From: CAWDZK01 sp963726615
GTDB taxonomy: Bacteria > Actinomycetota > Actinomycetes > JACCUZ01
NCBI GenBank assembly: GCA_963726615.1
Contig: CAVSCX010000001.1
Location: forward strand, 1 to 64,000
Length of the DNA: 64,000 bases
Direction: 5' to 3'
Position 1 is the stretch's first letter. Each line of letters starts with the position of its first letter. Both the position numbers and the translations under genes were made by a program. The notes beneath the pieces are model-generated. The model ran no database searches and was not told where the DNA came from. It saw only the letters and a program-made list of their open reading frames with translations. Below, one piece after another: positions 8,976 to 17,333 of this stretch.

Positions 8976-10135
8976 CAGCGGCGCAGGGACTGCAGCCGGG
9001 TCATCGCCTCGTCGAGCACCTCGTCACGCTTGCAGAAGGCGAACCGGACCAGCGGCCGGCCGGCCTCGACGTCGTCGTAGAAGACCTGGTGCGGGATCGC
9101 CACCACGCCGGCCCGGTGCGGCAGCTCGCGGCAGAACTCCAGCCCGTCGGCGAAGCCCAGCGAGCGCACGTCGGCCGTCACGAAATAGGTGCCCTGCGGC
9201 TCGTGCACCTCGAAGCCCGCCGCCCGCAGGCCGGTGCAGACCCGGTCCCGCTTGGCCCGCAGCTCGGACCGGACCGCGTCGAAGAACGCGTCCGGAAGCC
9301 GCAGCCCGACCGCCACCGCGGGCTGCAACGGCGCCCCGGAGACGTAGGTGAGGAACTGCTTGGCGCCCATGAGTGCCTGGACCAGGTGACGGGGACCGCT
9401 GGCCCAGCCGACCTTCCAGCCGGTGAACGAGAAGGTCTTGCCGGCCGAGCTGATCGTCAGGGTCCGCTCCGCCATTCCCGGGAAGGTCGCGAGCGGCAGG
9501 TGCGGCACGTCGTAGGTCATGTGCTCGTACACCTCGTCGGTCACGACGACGAGGTCCCGCTCGACGGCAAGCTCCGCCACCGCGGCCAGCTCGGCCCGGG
9601 TCAGCACCGTGCCCGTGGGGTTGTGCGGGGAGTTGAGCAGGATCAGCCGGGTTCGTGCAGTGACGGCCGCGCGAAGCCGGTCGACGTCCAGGCGGAAGTC
9701 GGGTGCCCGCAGCGTGACCGGGACGCGCACCCCACCGGCCATCTGGATGCAGGCTGTGTAGGAGTCGTAGAACGGCTCCAGCGCCACGACCTCGTCTCCG
9801 GGGTCGACCAGGCCGAGCAGAGCCGCGGCGACCGCCTCGGTCGCGCCGGTGGTGACGACGACCTCGGTGGCCGGGTCGACCGTGAGCCCGTAGAAGCGTT
9901 GCTGGTGCTCGCTGATCGCCTGCCGCAGGTCCGGGATCCCGGGACCGGGCGGGTACTGGTTGGCGCCGGACCGGATCGCATCGACGGCAGCCTCGGCCAT
10001 CTCCGGTGGCCCGTCGGTGTCGGGGAAGCCCTGCCCCAGGTTGACCGCGCCGGTCGCGAGGGCGAGCGCGGACATCTCGGCGAAGACCGTCGTCCCGAGG
10101 CCCTCGAGGCGGCGGGCAAGGTGGCTCGTCGACAC
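8975..10135 (-). CDS. PLP-dependent aminotransferase, class I/II (DapC-like)
   Basis: 386 aa fold-type I aminotransferase. The best match by eye is the DapC / kynurenine-aminotransferase group: N-terminal VNLGQGFPDTDGPPEM, HNPTG at 171-175, Asp200 and Tyr203 (TDEVYEHMTYD), and the PLP lysine Lys233 in SSAGKTFSFTGWKVGW. In mycobacteria the closest named relative is N-succinyldiaminopimelate aminotransferase (lysine pathway). Kynurenine or methionine side reactions are also possible, so no symbol is given. GTG start. A CAGGGT box 6 nt upstream suggests a leaderless message. Confidence 0.85.
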   Translation of the reverse strand: MSTSHLARRLEGLGTTVFAEMSALALATGAVNLGQGFPDTDGPPEMAEAAVDAIRSGANQYPPGPGIPDLRQAISEHQQRFYGLTVDPATEVVVTTGATEAVAAALLGLVDPGDEVVALEPFYDSYTACIQMAGGVRVPVTLRAPDFRLDVDRLRAAVTARTRLILLNSPHNPTGTVLTRAELAAVAELAVERDLVVVTDEVYEHMTYDVPHLPLATFPGMAERTLTISSAGKTFSFTGWKVGWASGPRHLVQALMGAKQFLTYVSGAPLQPAVAVGLRLPDAFFDAVRSELRAKRDRVCTGLRAAGFEVHEPQGTYFVTADVRSLGFADGLEFCRELPHRAGVVAIPHQVFYDDVEAGRPLVRFAFCKRDEVLDEAMTRLQSLRR

Positions 10136-10141
10136 CCGGCC

Positions 10142-10147
10142 ACCCTG
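10142..10147 (-). promoter_or_regulatory. Candidate leaderless -10 box of the aminotransferase gene
   Basis: On the minus strand CAGGGT ends 6 nt before the GTG start at 10135. It differs at the first base from the TANNNT consensus seen before many genes here. Confidence 0.4.
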
Positions 10148-10242
10148 TCACGGAAGCCCCTTCCCCAGGTGCCCGGAGAGTGGTTGGCTCGGACGCATCG
10201 GCTCTCGTTCCCCAGCTCAGCGTCGAGCGAAGGAGTTCCCGG

Positions 10243-10710
10243 ATGGTCCGCATCGCCTTGTCCGTCGACGGTGACCAGCGCGAGGACGAGGTGGAACCCC
10301 GTCTGCTGCTGGTCCACTACCTGAGAGAACGCGCCGGCAAGGTGGGGACGCCCGTCGGGTGCGACACCAGCAACTGCGGGGCCTGCACCGTGTCGATGGA
10401 CGGCCAGAGCGTGAAGTCGTGCAGCGTGCTCGCGGTCCAGGCCGACGGCGCCGAGATCACGACGATCGAGGGCCTCGCGAACGGCGAGTGGCACCAGATG
10501 CAGAAGTCGTTCAAGGAGTGCCACGGGCTGCAGTGCGGCTACTGCACACCGGGCATGATCATGGCCGCGGTCGACCTGGTGAAGGAGAACCCGGACCCGA
10601 GCGAGGAGGAGATCCGCGACGGGCTCGAGGGCAACCTCTGCCGCTGCACCGGCTACCACAACATCGTGAAGGCCGTGCAGCACGCGGTGGCCCAGGGCGG
10701 TGCGCGGTGA
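10243..10710 (+). CDS. coxS: Molybdenum hydroxylase small subunit, 2Fe-2S protein (CoxS-like)
   Basis: Electron-transfer subunit of a xanthine-oxidase-family enzyme, 155 aa. The plant-type 2Fe-2S cluster ligands are Cys40, 45, 48 and 60 (GCDTSNCGACTV). The second cluster uses Cys98, 101, 133 and 135 (CGYCTPG ... CRCTGY). I start at the ATG at 10243, preceded by GAAGGAG. An upstream in-frame ATG would add 21 residues unlike the family. The stop overlaps the coxL GTG by GTGA. Confidence 0.93.
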   Translation: MVRIALSVDGDQREDEVEPRLLLVHYLRERAGKVGTPVGCDTSNCGACTVSMDGQSVKSCSVLAVQADGAEITTIEGLANGEWHQMQKSFKECHGLQCGYCTPGMIMAAVDLVKENPDPSEEEIRDGLEGNLCRCTGYHNIVKAVQHAVAQGGAR

Positions 10711-13166
10711 CGGCGGAAGCGGTCGCCCGCGAGGCGGCGGTCGGCCGACCGCTGCGCCGCAAGGAGGACGGGCGGCTGGTCACCGGCCGCACCAACTGGA
10801 CCGACAACATCCAGCTCCCCGGTCTGCAGTACATGGCGATCCTGCGCAGCCCCATGGCGCATGCGCGGATCACCAACATCGACGTGTCGCCGGCCCTGGG
10901 ACGACCTGGCGTCCTCGCAGCCTTCTCGGCCAAGGAGATCGGCGACAAGCTCGGCTCGCAGCCGTGCGTTTGGCCGGTCACCGACGACATCAAGATCCCG
11001 CCGTACCCTGCGTTGGCCACCGACGAGGTGCGCTTCGTCGGCGAGTGCGTCGCAGTCGTCGTCGCGTCCGACCGGTACGTCGCCGCGGACGCGCTCGAGG
11101 CGATCGTCGTCGACTACGAGCCCCTCCCCCCGGTGCTCGACATGCGGGCTGCGACAGCCGATGGCGCCGACCTGGTGCACACGGACCTGGGCAGCAACGC
11201 GTCGTACACCTGGAAGCTCGGCGGAGGCGACTACGAGGCCGCCAAGGCCAAGGCCGACCGGGTCTTCACCCGCCACTACGTCAACCAGCGACTGATCCCG
11301 ATGGCGATGGAGCCGCGGGCCGTGGTCGCGGCTCCCACCGGGTCGGACGGGGAGCTCACCCTGTGGACCTCGACGCAGATCCCGCACATCGTGCGCGTCC
11401 TGCTGTCGCTGACCGCGGGGATCCCGGAGCACAAGCTGCGCGTGGTCGCCCCGGACGTGGGCGGCGGCTTCGGCTCGAAGCTGCAGTTCTACCGGGAGGA
11501 GACCATCGCGGCGGTTGTCGCGCTGCAGCTCGGCCGGCCGGTCAAGTGGGTCGAGACCCGGTCCGAGAACGCGCAGGCCACCCACCACGGCCGGGACCAG
11601 CTGCAGGAGGTCGAGCTCGCCGTCAAGAACGACGGCACCATCCTCGGCATGCGCGTCGACCTGCTGGCGAACATGGGCGCGTACATGATGATCATCTCGC
11701 CGGGCATCCCGCTGCTCGGCGCATGGATGTACCACTCCATCTACAAGATGGAGGCCTACGACTTCACCTGCACCGGCGTCTTCACGACGACGACGCCCAC
11801 CGACGCCTACCGGGGTGCCGGCCGACCGGAGGCGACCTTCGCCATCGAGCGGCTGATGGACGACCTCGCCGCCGAGCTTGGCGTCGACCCGCTCGAGCTG
11901 CGCAAGAAGAACTGGATCACGCACGAGGAGTTCCCCTACGACACGGTCTCGGGGATGACCTACGACAGCGGCAACTACGAGGCTGCGACCGAGAAGGCGG
12001 TCGCCACGTTCGACTACGACGGGCTGCGCGCGGAGCAGGCCAAGCGCCGGGAGTCGAACGACCCTGTGCAGCTGGGCATCGGCATCTCGACGTTCACCGA
12101 GATGTGCGGGCTGGCGCCGTCCCGGATCCTGTCGGCGCTGAAGTACGTCGCCGGCGGCTGGGAGCACGCGACAATCCGCGTCCTCCCCACCGGCAAGGTC
12201 GAGGTCGTCACGGGCACCTCGCCGCACGGCCAGGGCCACGTGACCGCGTGGAGCCAGATCGTCGGTGACCAGCTCGGTGTCGACCCCGACGACGTCACCG
12301 TCATCTACGGCGACACGACGACGGCGCCGTACGGCATGGACACCTACGGGTCGCGCTCGCTCGCGGTCGGCGGGCTCGCGCTCGTCGCGGCGTCCGAGAA
12401 GGTGGTCGAGAAGGCGAAGGTCATCGCTGCCCACATGCTCGAGGCCGACCCGGCGGACCTCGAGTTCAAGGACGGCTCGTTCGGCGTCAAGGGCTCGCCC
12501 GGCTCGGCCAGGACCATCCAAGAGGTCGCGTTCGAGGCGTTCACGTCGCACGACCTGCCGGACGGCGCCGAGCCCACGCTGCAGGGCGTCGCCACCGTCG
12601 ACCCGCAGACGTTCTCGTTCCCGCACGGCACCCACCTGTGCGCCGTCGAGGTCGACACCGAGACCGGGATGACAAAGATCCGGTCGTACGTCTGCGTCGA
12701 CGACGTCGGCAAGGTGGTCAACCCGATGATCGTCGAGGGTCAGGTGCACGGCGGTATCGCGCAGGGCATCGCGCAGGCGCTGTACGAGGAGGCCGTCTAC
12801 GACGACGACGGCAACCTGGTCACAGGCAGCCTCGTCGACTACCTGGTGCCCGCGGCACCTGACCTGCCGAGCTTCCAGACCGACCGCACCGAGACGCCCA
12901 GCACCACGCACCCGCTGGGCATCAAGGGCGTCGGCGAGGCCGGCACGATCGCGTCGACTCCTGCTGTGGTCAACGCCATCGTCGACGCGCTGCGGCCGCT
13001 GGGGGTCGACGACGTCCGGATGGCGTGCACGCCGGAGCGGGTGTGGCGGGCCATCCAGGACGCGAAGGCGGGCGGCGGTGGGGACGGCGGCGACCGCGCC
13101 GCGGCCGGGACGGTCGCCTACGGCGGGTCGTCGACGGGAAGCACCGCAGGAGGTGAGTCGGCATGA
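10707..13166 (+). CDS. coxL: Molybdenum hydroxylase large subunit, form II CO-dehydrogenase-like (CoxL)
   Basis: Catalytic subunit that binds molybdopterin-cytosine dinucleotide, 819 aa. The active-site loop at 367-373 reads AYRGAGR. This is the form II signature. True form I CO dehydrogenases carry AYXCSFR with the Cu-bound cysteine, which is missing here. The conserved catalytic glutamate is Glu744 (GVGEAG). The last about 35 residues are a glycine/alanine-rich tail not usual in the family. GTG start overlaps coxS, and the stop overlaps coxM (ATGA). The substrate is probably an aldehyde or N-heterocycle. CO oxidation should not be assumed. Confidence 0.92.
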   Translation: MTAEAVAREAAVGRPLRRKEDGRLVTGRTNWTDNIQLPGLQYMAILRSPMAHARITNIDVSPALGRPGVLAAFSAKEIGDKLGSQPCVWPVTDDIKIPPYPALATDEVRFVGECVAVVVASDRYVAADALEAIVVDYEPLPPVLDMRAATADGADLVHTDLGSNASYTWKLGGGDYEAAKAKADRVFTRHYVNQRLIPMAMEPRAVVAAPTGSDGELTLWTSTQIPHIVRVLLSLTAGIPEHKLRVVAPDVGGGFGSKLQFYREETIAAVVALQLGRPVKWVETRSENAQATHHGRDQLQEVELAVKNDGTILGMRVDLLANMGAYMMIISPGIPLLGAWMYHSIYKMEAYDFTCTGVFTTTTPTDAYRGAGRPEATFAIERLMDDLAAELGVDPLELRKKNWITHEEFPYDTVSGMTYDSGNYEAATEKAVATFDYDGLRAEQAKRRESNDPVQLGIGISTFTEMCGLAPSRILSALKYVAGGWEHATIRVLPTGKVEVVTGTSPHGQGHVTAWSQIVGDQLGVDPDDVTVIYGDTTTAPYGMDTYGSRSLAVGGLALVAASEKVVEKAKVIAAHMLEADPADLEFKDGSFGVKGSPGSARTIQEVAFEAFTSHDLPDGAEPTLQGVATVDPQTFSFPHGTHLCAVEVDTETGMTKIRSYVCVDDVGKVVNPMIVEGQVHGGIAQGIAQALYEEAVYDDDGNLVTGSLVDYLVPAAPDLPSFQTDRTETPSTTHPLGIKGVGEAGTIASTPAVVNAIVDALRPLGVDDVRMACTPERVWRAIQDAKAGGGGDGGDRAAAGTVAYGGSSTGSTAGGESA

Positions 13167-14011
13167 TCCCGGCGCAGTTCGACTACGTGCGTGCCTCGTC
13201 GATCGACGAAGCGGTTGCTGCGCTCGGCGAGCACGGCGACGACGCGAAGGTGATGGCCGGCGGCCAGTCACTCATCCCGCTGCTGCGGCTGCGGCTGTCC
13301 TACCCGGAGGTCGTCGTCGATGTCGGCCGCGTCGAGGAGATGCGCGGCGTGCGCGACGAAGGCGACCACATCGTGATCGGCGCGATGACCACGCACCACG
13401 ACGTCCTGCACGACGCCCTCGTCAAGCAGCATGCCGGGCTGATCGCGGAGGCGACGTCGACGGTTGCCGACCCCGCCGTCCGCCACCGCGGGACGTTCGG
13501 CGGAGCCCTGTCGCACGCCGACCCGGCGGGCGACCTGCCGGCGGTCGCAGCAGCGCTGAACGCGGAGTTCGTTGTCGCGGGGAGCGGCGGGCGCCGGACC
13601 GTTCCGGCATCCGAGTTCTTCGTCGACTACCTGCAGACGGCGACCGAGCCGGACGAGCTGCTGGTCGAGGTTCGGGTGCCCAAGCACACCGGCTGGGGGT
13701 ACAAGTACGAGAAGTTCCACCGGGTCGCCCAGTCGTGGGCCATCGTCGGGGTGGCGGCCGTCGTGCGCCGGGACAACGGCTCGATCGCCGAGGCGCGGAT
13801 CGCGCTGACAAACATGGGTGCGACCCCGCTGCGCGCGGAGGCGGCCGAGCGGGCGCTCGCCGGCGCGTCGCCAGGCACGGTGGCAGCCGCGGCCGAGCAC
13901 GCCGCCGACGGGACCAGCCCGCCCTCCGACCTCAACGGCAAGGCGGACTACCGCCAGCACCTCGCCCGCGTCCTCACGCGGCGTGCCGTCGTCGCCGCGG
14001 CCGGAGGCTAG
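13163..14011 (+). CDS. coxM: Molybdenum hydroxylase FAD-binding subunit (CoxM-like)
   Basis: Medium subunit that takes electrons from the FeS protein to FAD, 282 aa. The FAD-binding motifs are AGGQS at 32-36 and TFGG at 111-114 (often TIGG), with SHADPAGDLPA after it. The C-terminal CO_deh_flav_C domain is present. The ATG overlaps the coxL stop. With coxS and coxL it completes the S-L-M heterotrimer. The gene order S-L-M differs from the M-S-L order of form I operons. Confidence 0.92.
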   Translation: MIPAQFDYVRASSIDEAVAALGEHGDDAKVMAGGQSLIPLLRLRLSYPEVVVDVGRVEEMRGVRDEGDHIVIGAMTTHHDVLHDALVKQHAGLIAEATSTVADPAVRHRGTFGGALSHADPAGDLPAVAAALNAEFVVAGSGGRRTVPASEFFVDYLQTATEPDELLVEVRVPKHTGWGYKYEKFHRVAQSWAIVGVAAVVRRDNGSIAEARIALTNMGATPLRAEAAERALAGASPGTVAAAAEHAADGTSPPSDLNGKADYRQHLARVLTRRAVVAAAGG

Positions 14012-14014
14012 GCG

Positions 14015-14797
14015 GTGGAGCTGGAGCACCACTTCTCGGTGCCGGTGCCCGTCGAGCAGGCGTGGGACGTCCTGCTCGACGTGGAGCGGATCGCGCCGTG
14101 CATGCCGGGCGCGACCGTCGAGTCGTTCGACGGCGAGACGATCGTGGGCAAGGTGAAGGTCAAGGTCGGCCCGATCCAGGTCACCTACGCCGGCACCGCG
14201 AAGTTCACCGACAAGGACGAGGCAGCTCGGCGGGCCGTCATCACGGCGAAGGCGAAGGAGGCGCGGGGCACCGGCACGGCGGCGGCGACGATCACCGCCG
14301 TCCTCACCGGCAGCGGTCGCTCGTCGACCGACGTCACCGTGACGACCGACCTGGCGGTCACCGGGAAGCCGGCGCAGTTCGGCCGCGGCGTGATGGCCGA
14401 GGTCGGCAACAAGATCCTCGGCAAGTTCGCCGACTGCCTCGCCGGCGAGCTCGGCAGCGACGGCGCGGCGACCGGCGCCGGGTCCCCAGCCCGGGAGTCC
14501 TCCGGGGCTCCGGCGGCACCGGCCGCCCACACCGGTGGGGCCGTCGCGCCGGCCGGCGGGCAGACGGCGGCCGCCGCGTCATCGCTGGCGGCGTCGACGA
14601 CCGGCAGTCGGGGTCCGCAGGCCGCCCCGGCGGCGGCAGCCACCCCCTTGCGGCGCACGACCCCGGACGGCTCGTCGGACGCGATCGACCTGCTCGACAC
14701 GGCCGGCCTGCCTGTCCTGAAGCGGCTGGCCCCCGTGCTCGGCGGGGTGCTGCTCCTGGTGCTCGTCTGGCGGCTCATCGCACGTCGGCGCGGCTGA
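14015..14797 (+). CDS. coxG: CoxG-like SRPBCC protein with C-terminal membrane anchor
   Basis: 260 aa. Residues 1-150 are an SRPBCC/CoxG domain (typical start LEHHFSVPVPVEQAWDVLLD, then CMPGATVESFDG). Residues about 150-225 are an alanine/glycine/proline linker. Residues about 236-258 form one membrane helix followed by RRRG. In Oligotropha, CoxG anchors CO dehydrogenase to the membrane, and the same role is inferred here. GTG start 3 nt after coxM. Last gene of the operon. Confidence 0.85.
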   Translation: MELEHHFSVPVPVEQAWDVLLDVERIAPCMPGATVESFDGETIVGKVKVKVGPIQVTYAGTAKFTDKDEAARRAVITAKAKEARGTGTAAATITAVLTGSGRSSTDVTVTTDLAVTGKPAQFGRGVMAEVGNKILGKFADCLAGELGSDGAATGAGSPARESSGAPAAPAAHTGGAVAPAGGQTAAAASSLAASTTGSRGPQAAPAAAATPLRRTTPDGSSDAIDLLDTAGLPVLKRLAPVLGGVLLLVLVWRLIARRRG

Positions 14798-14802
14798 GCC
14801 CG

Positions 14803-14829
14803 CCGCGCCGGGAGCGGCAGCCGGCGCGG
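14803..14829 (+). terminator. Terminator of the cox operon
   Basis: Perfect 9 bp stem CCGCGCCGG (14803-14811) and CCGGCGCGG (14821-14829) with a 9 nt loop, 6 bp after the coxG stop. Confidence 0.6.
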
Positions 14830-14855
14830 TCACCCTGGGCAGCGACGCGTGACGG

Positions 14856-14876
14856 TGTGCAACGCGCTGTGCAACG
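14856..14876 (+). repeat. 9 bp direct repeat upstream of a secreted-protein gene
   Basis: TGTGCAACG occurs at 14856-14864 and 14868-14876, a 12 bp period, about 60 bp before the -10 box at 14936. This is a possible activator site. Confidence 0.35.
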
Positions 14877-14935
14877 TCCGGGCGAGATCCGGGCCGGTCC
14901 AGGTCAAGGCCCCCAGGCCGGGGGGCTGCGCGCCC

Positions 14936-14941
14936 TAGGGT
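14936..14941 (+). promoter_or_regulatory. Leaderless -10 box TAGGGT
   Basis: TAGGGT ends 7 nt before the ATG at 14949, so transcription should begin at or next to the start codon. Confidence 0.6.
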
Positions 14942-14948
14942 CGCCCGC

Positions 14949-16052
14949 ATGAGACCTCGGGGGACCTTGCTCACGGTGCTGGCGGTGTGTGCCACGCTCG
15001 TCGCGACCGCCGGGTCGGCGGGCGCGGCGGTGGCGCCGGTGGACCGGGCCGCCGAAGCGTCGTTCGCCACGGCGGCCGGGCTGCCGTCGGGCGCCATCGC
15101 GACCTACCCGGACCAGACCCGGGTGGATCCCTACCAGGGTTCGTTCGCCGCGTGGGGGATGGCCGACCAGGCGTCCCGCACCCGGGACCGGGCCCTGCTG
15201 GGCCGGGCCTGGTCCTACCTGACCTGGTACGCGGGGGCTCAGGACGCCGCGGGGTACGTCACGGACTACTCGGTGGCCGCCGACGGGACGCTGGCCAGCA
15301 GCGGGGACATGGACTCCACCGACTCCTATGCGGCGCTGTTCGTTCTGGCCGCCGAGGCCGCCTACCGGGCCAGCGGCAAGGTCGAGGGCTCGTCGACCGC
15401 GAAGAAGCGGCTCAAGGCGCTCGCGGGCGGGCTGGACGGCGCCCTGCGCGCGGTGGAGTCGACAGTCACCGCCGACGGGCTCACCTGGGCCAAGCCGGCC
15501 TGGCGGGTGAAGTACCTGATGGACCAGGCGGAGGTGTACGCGGGCATGCAGTCCGCGGTGCGGCTGTTCGCGGTCCTCGGCGACCGGGGCCGGGGCAAGC
15601 GGGCGGGCACCGTGGTCACCGGAGTGGCCGGTGGCGTCGCGACCCTCTGGAACCCCGCGACCGGCAGCTACGACTGGGCCCGGCACCAGGACGGCAACTC
15701 GGCGTCGGCAGACCTCACGGTGCTCTACCCGGACGCCATGGAGCAGGTCTGGGCGGTCGCCTTCGGCCTGGTGCCGACCGCCAGGGCGACGACGCTGCTC
15801 TCCCGGGTGAAGCAGCTGCACCCGCAGCTCGCCGACCCGCAGGCCACCGACCTGATGGCCGGCGGCCCGGCGCCGGTGGGCTACTGGCCGATGGCGGCGT
15901 CGGCCTGGGCGACGGTGGGCGACTACGCCGAGGCCGACCGGCTCCTCACCGCGATCGAGGGCTCGGCGAGCACGGCCGGCCGTCCGTGGCCGTGGAGCTC
16001 GGCCACCGCCGGACAAGTCCTCGTGGTGAGCGGCCAGCTGCTCGACCGATGA
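14949..16052 (+). CDS. Secreted protein, likely alpha/alpha-barrel fold, function unknown
   Basis: 367 aa. A clear signal peptide covers residues 1-26 (LLTVLAVCATLVATAGSAGA). The mature part is rich in Trp, Tyr and Ala helices with spaced motifs such as YQGSFAAWGMADQA, SYLTWYAGAQD, DSTDSYAALFVLAAEA and GVATLWNPATGSYDWARH. This periodic pattern resembles six-hairpin glycosidases, but I cannot place it in a named family or see a sure catalytic pair. Single gene with its own leaderless promoter, after the cox operon terminator. Confidence 0.8.
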   Translation: MRPRGTLLTVLAVCATLVATAGSAGAAVAPVDRAAEASFATAAGLPSGAIATYPDQTRVDPYQGSFAAWGMADQASRTRDRALLGRAWSYLTWYAGAQDAAGYVTDYSVAADGTLASSGDMDSTDSYAALFVLAAEAAYRASGKVEGSSTAKKRLKALAGGLDGALRAVESTVTADGLTWAKPAWRVKYLMDQAEVYAGMQSAVRLFAVLGDRGRGKRAGTVVTGVAGGVATLWNPATGSYDWARHQDGNSASADLTVLYPDAMEQVWAVAFGLVPTARATTLLSRVKQLHPQLADPQATDLMAGGPAPVGYWPMAASAWATVGDYAEADRLLTAIEGSASTAGRPWPWSSATAGQVLVVSGQLLDR

Positions 16053-16135
16053 CGGGTAGCGCCGTACGGCGGTAGTCCTGCGCTGTGCGCGAACCACCCT
16101 GGCGGGTCCGGCCCCGATCGGCGAAGGTCGTCGTC

Positions 16136-17146
16136 ATGCAGCTGCTGATCATCGGCGGGACCTCGTTCCTCGGCCGGGCGACGGCTGAGGACGCACTCGC
16201 TCGCGGCTGGACCGTCACGACGTTCAACCGAGGGCGCGGCGGCCCGGACGTCGAGGGCGTCGAGGCCCTGCGCGGGGACCGCGACGACGACGCCGCTCTG
16301 CGGCAGCTGGCCGGGCGCCCCTTCGACGTCGTCGTGGACACCTGCGGCTTCGTCCCGCGCGTGGTCGGGAAGTCGGCGCAGACCCTCGCCCGCTCCGGCG
16401 CGCACTACGCCTTCGTGTCCAGCATCGGCGCCTCGACGACCTGGCCGGGAGCGCCGACACCCGAGGGTGCCGACGGCCAGCCCTGTCCGTCCGACGCCGG
16501 GCCAGACGACGGGGACTACGGCCGGCTCAAGGCCGGCTGCGAGCGCGCCGTGACGGAGGTGTTCGGCCAGGCGTCGACGATCGCCCGGGCTGGGCTGATC
16601 CTCGGGCCGAACGAGAACGTCGGGCGGCTGCCGGCCTGGCTACGGCGGATCGCACGGGGTGGCGAGGTGCTCGCACCGGGCGACCCGGGCGTGCCCATGC
16701 AGCTGGTCGACGTCCGCGACCTCGCAGCGTTCCTGCTGGACTGCGGCGAGCGCGGCACCGCCGGCACCTTCAACGCCACCGCACCGCCGGGCAGCACGAC
16801 GTACGGCGACTGGCTGCGCGACTGCGTCGCGGTGACCGGGAGCGATGCCACCCTGACCTGGGTGACCGACGACGTGCTGCTGGCGCACGACGTCGAGCCG
16901 TGGACCGAGCTGCCGTTGTGGATGCCGCCCGGGCAGGACGGAGACGGCGTGTGGCAGGCGGCCACCGACCGGGCGCAGGCAGCGGGGATGCGCAACCGGC
17001 CGGTGCGCGAGACCGTCGCCGACACCTGGGCCTGGCTGCAGGCCGACGGTTCGGCTGCCCGCCCGCCGGAGCACGCACAGGCGATGACCCACGGCATCGA
17101 CCCGGCGAAGGAGGCGCGCATCCTCTCCGCCTGGCACGCCCGCTGA
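16136..17146 (+). CDS. NAD-dependent epimerase/dehydratase-like reductase
   Basis: 336 aa extended-SDR fold. The nucleotide motif is IGGTSFLG (6-13), followed by NRGRGG, and PMQLVDVRDLAAFLLD mid-chain is typical of the NmrA/epimerase group. The usual YXXXK pair is not obvious: DYGRLKAGCE may carry it. I chose the ATG at 16136, preceded by GAAGG. A GTG at 16085 would add 17 residues before the conserved beta strand. The substrate is unknown. It converges on a hydrolase gene. Confidence 0.82.
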   Translation: MQLLIIGGTSFLGRATAEDALARGWTVTTFNRGRGGPDVEGVEALRGDRDDDAALRQLAGRPFDVVVDTCGFVPRVVGKSAQTLARSGAHYAFVSSIGASTTWPGAPTPEGADGQPCPSDAGPDDGDYGRLKAGCERAVTEVFGQASTIARAGLILGPNENVGRLPAWLRRIARGGEVLAPGDPGVPMQLVDVRDLAAFLLDCGERGTAGTFNATAPPGSTTYGDWLRDCVAVTGSDATLTWVTDDVLLAHDVEPWTELPLWMPPGQDGDGVWQAATDRAQAAGMRNRPVRETVADTWAWLQADGSAARPPEHAQAMTHGIDPAKEARILSAWHAR

Positions 17147-17254
17147 CCCGATGCCGGGTGACCGCGTCGTCGTGGCAGGGCAGCGACAGCTGGTGGTACT
17201 GGTACTGACCAGCCCAGATCACCTGCCGCCGTCGTCCTCGTCCCGCCCCCTGCC

Positions 17255-17330
17255 CGCTCGTTTGCGACCTCCCTCCCCGACACGCCGCTGCCCAGGCGGC
17301 GTGTCGCGTGGCCCAGGTCGCAAACGAGCG
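17255..17330. repeat. Structured 70 bp repeat, family A, copy 2
   Basis: Core 17258-17327 has exactly the length of copy 1. The outer arms are 16 bp and perfect (17255-17270 with 17315-17330). The inner hairpin has perfect 11 bp arms (CGACACGCCGC at 17278-17288, complement at 17296-17306). It lies between two convergent genes and ends 4 bp from the stop of the minus-strand hydrolase, so it may also end both transcripts. Confidence 0.87.
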
Positions 17331-17333
17331 CTG

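Noticed and set aside
10359..10706. A longer coxL starting 348 bp upstream
   Set aside because: The added stretch overlaps coxS and is arginine-rich. The GTG at 10707 fits the family's N-terminus and gives the usual 4 bp overlap.
10707..13166. Calling the cox operon an aerobic CO dehydrogenase
   Set aside because: The active-site loop reads AYRGAGR (form II). The Cu-binding cysteine motif of form I enzymes is absent.
10653..13271. An 872-codon open frame on the minus strand
   Set aside because: Antisense of coxL, with no recognisable motif.
16060..16071. Palindrome CGCCGTACGGCG as an operator
   Set aside because: A lone 12 bp palindrome in GC-rich DNA, not repeated elsewhere in the window that I noticed and without promoter context.
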